Below the pieces are notes generated by a model, which saw only the letters and a program-made list of their open reading frames with translations, was not told where the DNA came from and searched no databases. A stretch of 64,000 nt of DNA. Source: Epiperipatus broadwayi (taxonomy: Eukaryota; Onychophora; Udeonychophora; Euonychophora; Peripatidae). Below, one piece after another: positions 58,222 to 64,000 of the stretch (positions within the stretch are counted from its first letter, which is position 1; each line of letters opens with the position of its first letter). The translations under genes were made by a program, and so were the position numbers. The DNA lies in NCBI GenBank assembly GCA_028023455.1, contig JAQFVV010012446.1, positions 6,883,501-6,947,500 of the forward strand, in the 5' to 3' direction.

Positions 58222-61200
58222 ATTTATTAATATGATAATATACGATCCAATATATGATCAAATGAGCTTATGTTGTAACTTATCAGGTCACAAGATATTA
58301 ATTTAGTAGAATTAATAGAATCTGCTTTTATGATTACAAGAGATACAACACAGAATTAAGTTTGAAATTAATGCATTAAGCCAAAGATCATGACTTTATT
58401 CATGAACAAAGAGATGGCATTTAGATAAACGTGAGTTTTTATGGGATTCTTTGACTCAAAAATGTCATTTCATAGTATGCTACTTTTATGTTTATTTGCA
58501 ACAGAAAAAAAATCCTGAAAATGTTATCAAACCATGACATATCATGAGAAGTTGCGAAAAGAAAAAAGTGAATTATAAATAGTTGAACCAAATAAGTCTT
58601 CAGGCTAGTCAACAGTCAGCCATTAAGAGTTCTAATGCTTTCCCTTTCTTGTTTTATTTTTTAGTCAATGATAGCTGAATATCTATTTACTGATCAACTA
58701 TTGGATGAATGAACTATGGGTTGGCTACCTGAAAGAAAATATTAAGCTTATTTGGCATCTGCAAAATATTAAAATTTTATCATGACTAGATTCAGTACCT
58801 TCTTGCGGACATGCAGAATGGGGGTGTTAGTCATTACCTAAGAGATTTTTTATGAGTAACATTTATTAGAGCAAATTTATTAAAGACTTTATTTGTAGAA
58901 TATGAATTGTAAATTGAGTCCTGGACAGAATGTCAGCTTTGATTGATTGATCATCCATTCGAACATTTAAGGAAATACCAAATTGCACAAGTCAGCCCAA
59001 TTGTATGCAAGTGTGTATACGCAGCAGTCACATTAATTGCAAAGTGTATCAATTGATTTAAGATGTGGAATGTCTTTTTGATAATTGGGTTTGTTTGTTT
59101 TTACAGCAGTGAAAGATGTGTATATTATATGCCTTAAGAGTTTTGCTTTGAAAGACGTTGTAAATCACACTGTAATCGTGGTAATTATTTTCTATTAAGA
59201 TACAGTCTTTGATATTAGAATTAAATATTTAAGCAGTCGTAATCATTATTTTTATTAAAAGTACAGAAACGGCATTTTGCATTATATTAAGTTTGACACA
59301 TTGTGCAAAAGCAAGGAAAGCCATTTGTAGTTAGAGAAATAATAAAAGATTTTCAGACACACAGCAGTTTCTTACTTAAAAATAAAAATTACTCTATCAG
59401 GTAATATCAGGAATATACAAAGATGAGCAAAATATGACAATGTCCATTAAGGGATTTATTATTCTTAATGAATTGAAGCCGTCAAATAACAGGTTAAAAC
59501 TGTACTTTTATTTGTGTACTTTTCTGGATATGGAAGACTTCCAGGGACTCCTATGCATGGTTTTTAATTGTTGTGGGCCTACAAATAGCTAAGTTACTTC
59601 ACTCAGCTTTAAAAAATGTTATTATTTAATACTTATGATAAACTTCATAGTACACAATGTTATCCATGTAAAACTAGTCGGTGTGAGTAATATTACGAGG
59701 AGGCTAGAGTTAATGGAGAAACTCTTGTAAAATAGAACATAAATATACGTCTTTTTTTCTTTATTAAGAGAATATTTGTTACTTTTTAAAGATGCTTCAA
59801 TAAAAGCAATAATTATGTATTTATATTGATCGTATAAATAATATTCATCTTTAAAAATTGTGTTTTTTTAAACCAGATTTTTGGAATGAAATGTACTGAA
59901 ATAGTTATTAAAATTACAAAAAAAAAAATTCAGGAGCACAAGTTAGAAAAAAAAAAAATTAGTTCTTAATTGGAAGCAATTAAATCTGAATTTTAAAATC
60001 TTTTCTATTTTGTTCTCATCTAAAGTTAAATCAGAGCATTGCTTTACTAACAAAGAATTTCTGTTTTAAAAAAGGAAGTACCTGTAAAATGATAATAAAT
60101 AAAGAGGTGAAGTGCCTTTAAAATGATAATAAATTATCAAAACAGCTTCTTTTTTTTTTAACTTAAGGGTTTTTAAGATGTTTGAGTGCCGGAAGTGATC
60201 GAGTTGGATTGATCCATGACTTTAGCTCCAGAGTCTGCCATCCTACTGCAGCTCCGAGACACACAGGGCAAAGGATAATGAAAGATTCAGACGATTGGAC
60301 ATATTGAAAGTTTCTAAAAAATAATAATAATTTTCACAAGTTCAAATTTTAATTGAAGTATCGAAACGTTTTCACATACTGCGAATGAATTTGACTGAAA
60401 ATGTATTATTTATCATGAATTTGATGGAAGAACTTGCTAGATTCATATTGCCAAGTAGATGCTGAAAGAGTCTATTGTATTATTAAAATATTTGTGCTAC
60501 ATTTTTATTGTATATGTAAAATAATTCTTTTAGTATCTAACATAGAATTAAAAAATTATTTACAATTTAGAATTACAATTTTGGAACTTGATTAATAATG
60601 CAAAATATATTTTAAGAAATGGCCTCCATTTGATTTTGTTGCATAGATATTTTTTTTGCCCTGAATATAATTAAAAATAAACTTACTCATGGAGAGTAGC
60701 TCTGAATGCCTGCTTAATTCACAAGTCAGATTCGTAAACAATATCCACTCTCTCACATTAATATCAGTTCATTGGTCAGCTAAAAAATGAACTCCAAACC
60801 TTAATTGGTAAACTAATTCAGCATCAGTATTATAAAAGTTTGAAGGCTTTTTTTAATATTAGTAGCAGTTTTTTGCAATTGTCAATCAAGCCAGTTTTCA
60901 GTTTCAAATAACAAAACAGATGAAATTCTAATAATTGTAATAAGTCCGTAAATAAATCATAGTTATTAAATACATAACATTTAGAAAGTATAAACTTATT
61001 CACGAAACATTTAATAATCAAGATTTATTTACAGTTATTAATGTTATTAAAGTAAATATCACCTTTTTTAGCTGAAGAACATTTGGAAATTATTTTTAAA
61101 TATAAGTATCTGAATATTTTTTTGAGTGAAAACTATGCGGTATAAAATATTTCTAATAAATATATAGTTATTTTATTCGAGTTATCAGTAAATAAAAATC

Positions 61201-61350
61201 CCAAAAAACATACTTCAACAATTTGTTTGATTTACATTCTGAAAATTAGTTCTACGACTATTTATTACATTTATTAATTGTTACTCAAGTATTAATTTGT
61301 TTTTATCAAGTAAATATATTCTAATACCAAAAAAAAAAAATTGTTTCCAC
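58222..61350. other. AT-rich DNA, nothing recognised
   Basis: Unique-looking AT-rich sequence. A duplicated block of about 30 bp (GGAAGTACCTGTAAAATGAT-like, then GTGAAGTGCCTTTAAAATGA) lies near 60074-60130. A GC-richer patch at 60180-60290 has no open frame of note. No exons with matching borders were found. Confidence 0.4.
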
Positions 61351-61395
61351 CAGAGATTCTCAACCTGTGAGGTGCCCTGGGAGGGGGGGGGGGGC
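61351..61395 (+). mobile_element. Solo hAT-like left end
   Basis: CAGAGATTCTCAACCTGTGA followed by GGTGCCCTGGGAGG and a G run is the form of ZBED5-type hAT termini (CAGnGnTTCTCAACCTGTGG...). No partner end or transposase follows. Confidence 0.4.
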
Positions 61396-62689
61396 AACAT
61401 AAAAAAATAGACAAAACTTGAAAAAATAACTAATTATTGAAATCAAAATAAGAAAAGGTACATTTTTTTAATATAAAAATAAAAGCGTCATCCTTAAAAA
61501 TATGAATTTTAGCCTTGTTGCCACATATCAGTAGCAAAAGAAAATATATACTATATATAAAAAAATATTAGGGCTCCAAAAAATTCATTGGAAAGGGAAC
61601 GTAATTAAAACTGATTAGCTGGTGTATACTCTTTAGAAATGCTTTTTCATCATAAATTTTGCATTGTTTTTTTATTAATTAAATGAGTGCTTATTAAAAC
61701 AAAGCGGTAAGTCTAAATTTAAATCAAAGAAAATGTATTATTAGAATTTTAGTTTGAATTAATCAGAAATGTACATTATAAATGAATAATACTCATAACA
61801 ATTATAAATGTGTAATAGTCGTAACAAGACAACTTTTACATTATTATTAATTCTAATTTAATCATAATCTGAGAAAGAATTGTTCATTGTCTATTGTGAG
61901 TAGTTAAGACCGGCTACCAATCTGCAGTTTAGTGCAGCCATAGAATGATTGACTCAACTAATAGTTTCTGGATTTGAAGCTTGATCTAGTCTTTTCTGGT
62001 ACTTGTGTGTCACATGACCTGTATAACAATTTACCGGCCAATTATTTATTTATTTATTTAAATCTCATATAGAGCTTGCTATTATGCTTCTTGAGAGTAA
62101 AAGAACTTACTGCAAAGGATATTAATAACGAAATGTGTGTTGGTGGAGTATTTGTTGTGTGAAACAGTTTATACATAAAGGAATTGAAAAGGCATCTGCA
62201 ACTTGCTGAAGCAAGAGACTTCTACTCTTTTGATGTCTGTGACTGGTAATGTAACACTACAATAAAGTATCAGAAGATTATGTCAAAATAATTGTTTTTT
62301 AATTTGTGTTTGTGATGATCTGTAATCTATTTATTGACTCTTGTAAATACTTAACTTCTTCGAAATGTATTTATGTTTACAAGATGTGCAGATGATCAAA
62401 ATTAAATTGTTTCACTTATTAGAATCGTGGTCATTCTTTATAAAATAATATATATCTTTAGTTACTATTCATTTAGTCTGATATGTTCAGTCATTAAACA
62501 CTACACTTTTTTTTTCTAAGGAGAAGTGTTCTTATGTCAGTGTCTATATAATCACGATACAGATACAGGTATTAGGTTGTTTTTTTTATTTGTGATTACA
62601 AATAGACAATGATTCATATTGCTTTGTCAACAAAAGTGATTACTATATGAAGTATTGCAATGTTTGTCTGAGTTTGTTGTAGATGAACA

Positions 62690-62790
62690 GAGGAGTTTAT
62701 CATAGTGGGATTTGAACTTGCCTTATTTCTCGTTAAAGAGGTGGGGCCTTAGGCTACAGGAGGACAGATCTCTTACAAATAAAAATGGTT
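62690..62790 (-). mobile_element. tRNA-derived SINE-like sequence
   Basis: On the minus strand: TGTAGCCTAAGGCCCCACCT, then AGGCAAGTTCAAATCCCACT with a good B box (GTTCAAATCCC). The other tRNA arms do not form, so not a tRNA gene. Confidence 0.4.
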
Positions 62791-63047
62791 ATAATGGCCA
62801 GTGATGGAGCCTCCCTTTAATTAAATCTTTTTATAAGAATGATGGCCAGAAATTATAGTTGGTATTAGTATTGAGAATAAGTAAGCTTAAAGAATATTCA
62901 GTCTGATCATCATAGTTAGGACTTTAATCTAAATATATTCAGCATGATCTTTCCTAACACCTATTAATTCTACTGAGTAAGTCATCTAGTAAATGTACAT
63001 AAACTCAATCCCATTATATTTTTTATTTATCTAGTGTGATATGTTTA

Positions 63048-63250
63048 GCCCAATAGTGAAACAGTAAGATCTGCTTTGCAGATCTTCGTTTCACCTTTTC
63101 TCACCTTTTTCCTACCCTCATACCTTAGTTTGAACCCCAATGTATCATAGTGTGTCTGCAATGCACTTATATGCCGAAAATCCCACCCAATTTTAAACCA
63201 CGAGTACAATGCTCGTGTTATATATAATTGTATAACTCATGCCCAAATAA
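63048..63250 (+). mobile_element. SINE-like sequence
   Basis: AGTAAGATCTGCTTTGCAGA forms a short hairpin and is followed about 65 bp on by a B-box-like AGTTTGAACCCC. It ends in AAATAAATAAAAT. Resembles a tRNA-derived SINE with an A-rich end; no second copy in the window. Confidence 0.35.
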
Positions 63251-64000
63251 ATAAAATGTTATGGATTATGTGTATTTTCACCTAATTTAAATTTATTTAA
63301 AAAGTAGGTTATATAGGTCGTAATTGCGCACACACTGTGATATGTATTTTAAAACTTATGTTAAGATTATAAATTGTCATTTAAAATTATTTTGTTTGAA
63401 TCTGTTTACAAAAATATATTACAGTCGTAATATATTTTTTTTGATTTAAAATAAAATTCATATTCATTTCGTAAATAGATTTAAATATTGAAAATTAAAA
63501 AGTAAAATAATTTTCTTTTTGATTTAATAAAAGTCACGCCATATATTTTCTGTTAAAATAAATGAGGGCTGGTAGGAACAATAGTTTTAATTATTTAATG
63601 TTATAGAAGCTTATCTAAAATACAGCAGATGTCCACTTAAGGTTTTTCTTTCAATTAGTAAAAGTTGTTTTAATTAAATCAAATTTGTAATTCAGATGTC
63701 GACAGGGAAATTAACAATAGAAATTAATTAAAATTTTGTTGAATTCCTTTAGACATTCGGATAGGATTGATTATAGCTGATAAGTAAGCATAGTCTGAAA
63801 TATTTTGTAATGCTCCAGGGCAGTTGTATTGTGCAAATTGACAATAAAAAGGAGGGTTTTCTTTTGTTCTCCGTTCTAGCAATTTTCCAGCAAATATTCT
63901 AGTGATTCTAATATCATTCTACAATTATTCTAGCAATATTCTTAGCATTATTCTTCGAGCAAGATTTCTAATATATATTGTCCTGAGATTTTCTAGCTAC

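Noticed and set aside
60690-60775. Minus-strand exon with acceptor TTTTTTAG and donor GTAAGT
   Set aside because: All three frames contain stops.

Overview
This is an AT-rich (by eye about 70% A+T) stretch of an animal nuclear genome, dominated by transposable elements and repeats. No bacterial features are present. Spliceosomal exon borders, an EF-hand gene exon, Ty3/gypsy, RTE-type LINE, Penelope-like and hAT elements, tRNA-derived SINEs and a nucleosome-sized satellite point to an invertebrate. An arthropod (chelicerate-like) or mollusc is plausible, but the sequence alone does not decide. A run of exactly 500 N looks like a scaffold join.

Layout. 1-1.6 kb: a hAT-like terminus, a Penelope-like GIY-YIG endonuclease fragment and one exon of a calmodulin-like EF-hand gene (all minus strand), then a perfect 34-bp foldback. 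1.6-9 kb: mostly unrecognised AT-rich DNA, with one possible minus-strand terminal exon at 4.7 kb and an inverted set of a dispersed repeat at 7.7-8.5 kb. 9-11 kb: a tRNA-derived SINE, a LINE fragment and two members of a MITE family. 11.1-14.75 kb: a decayed ZBED5-like hAT transposon, itself interrupted by a 653-bp LINE with an 11-bp target-site duplication. 18.4-29.1 kb: a 10.7-kb Ty3/gypsy element with unusually long (2.59 kb) LTRs about 0.9% diverged; gag-protease is open but pol is broken by frameshifts and stops, and there is no env. 29.1-32.4 kb: a 100-bp-arm palindrome, SINE and MITE copies, an unassigned ORF and a cluster of CRE-like sites beside the gap. 32.95-44.87 kb: about 71 copies of a 168-bp satellite with higher-order duplications. 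44.87-46.3 kb: an RTE LINE cut off by the satellite edge. 46-57 kb: SINE, foldback and LINE fragments, two consecutive exons ending a plus-strand membrane-protein gene (51.03 and 52.48 kb), three RTE 3' ends and a 1.5-kb hAT element with a perfect 8-bp duplication. 57.1-58.2 kb: a TIR element holding a ~20-bp minisatellite. 58-64 kb: mainly unrecognised AT-rich DNA with a solo hAT end and SINE-like pieces.

The only probable host coding sequence is the EF-hand exon (minus), the two-exon C-terminus (plus) and, weakly, two further terminal-exon candidates. Everything else recognisable is mobile or repetitive, so the window reads as intronic and intergenic sequence colonised by elements of several ages, the youngest being the gypsy element.
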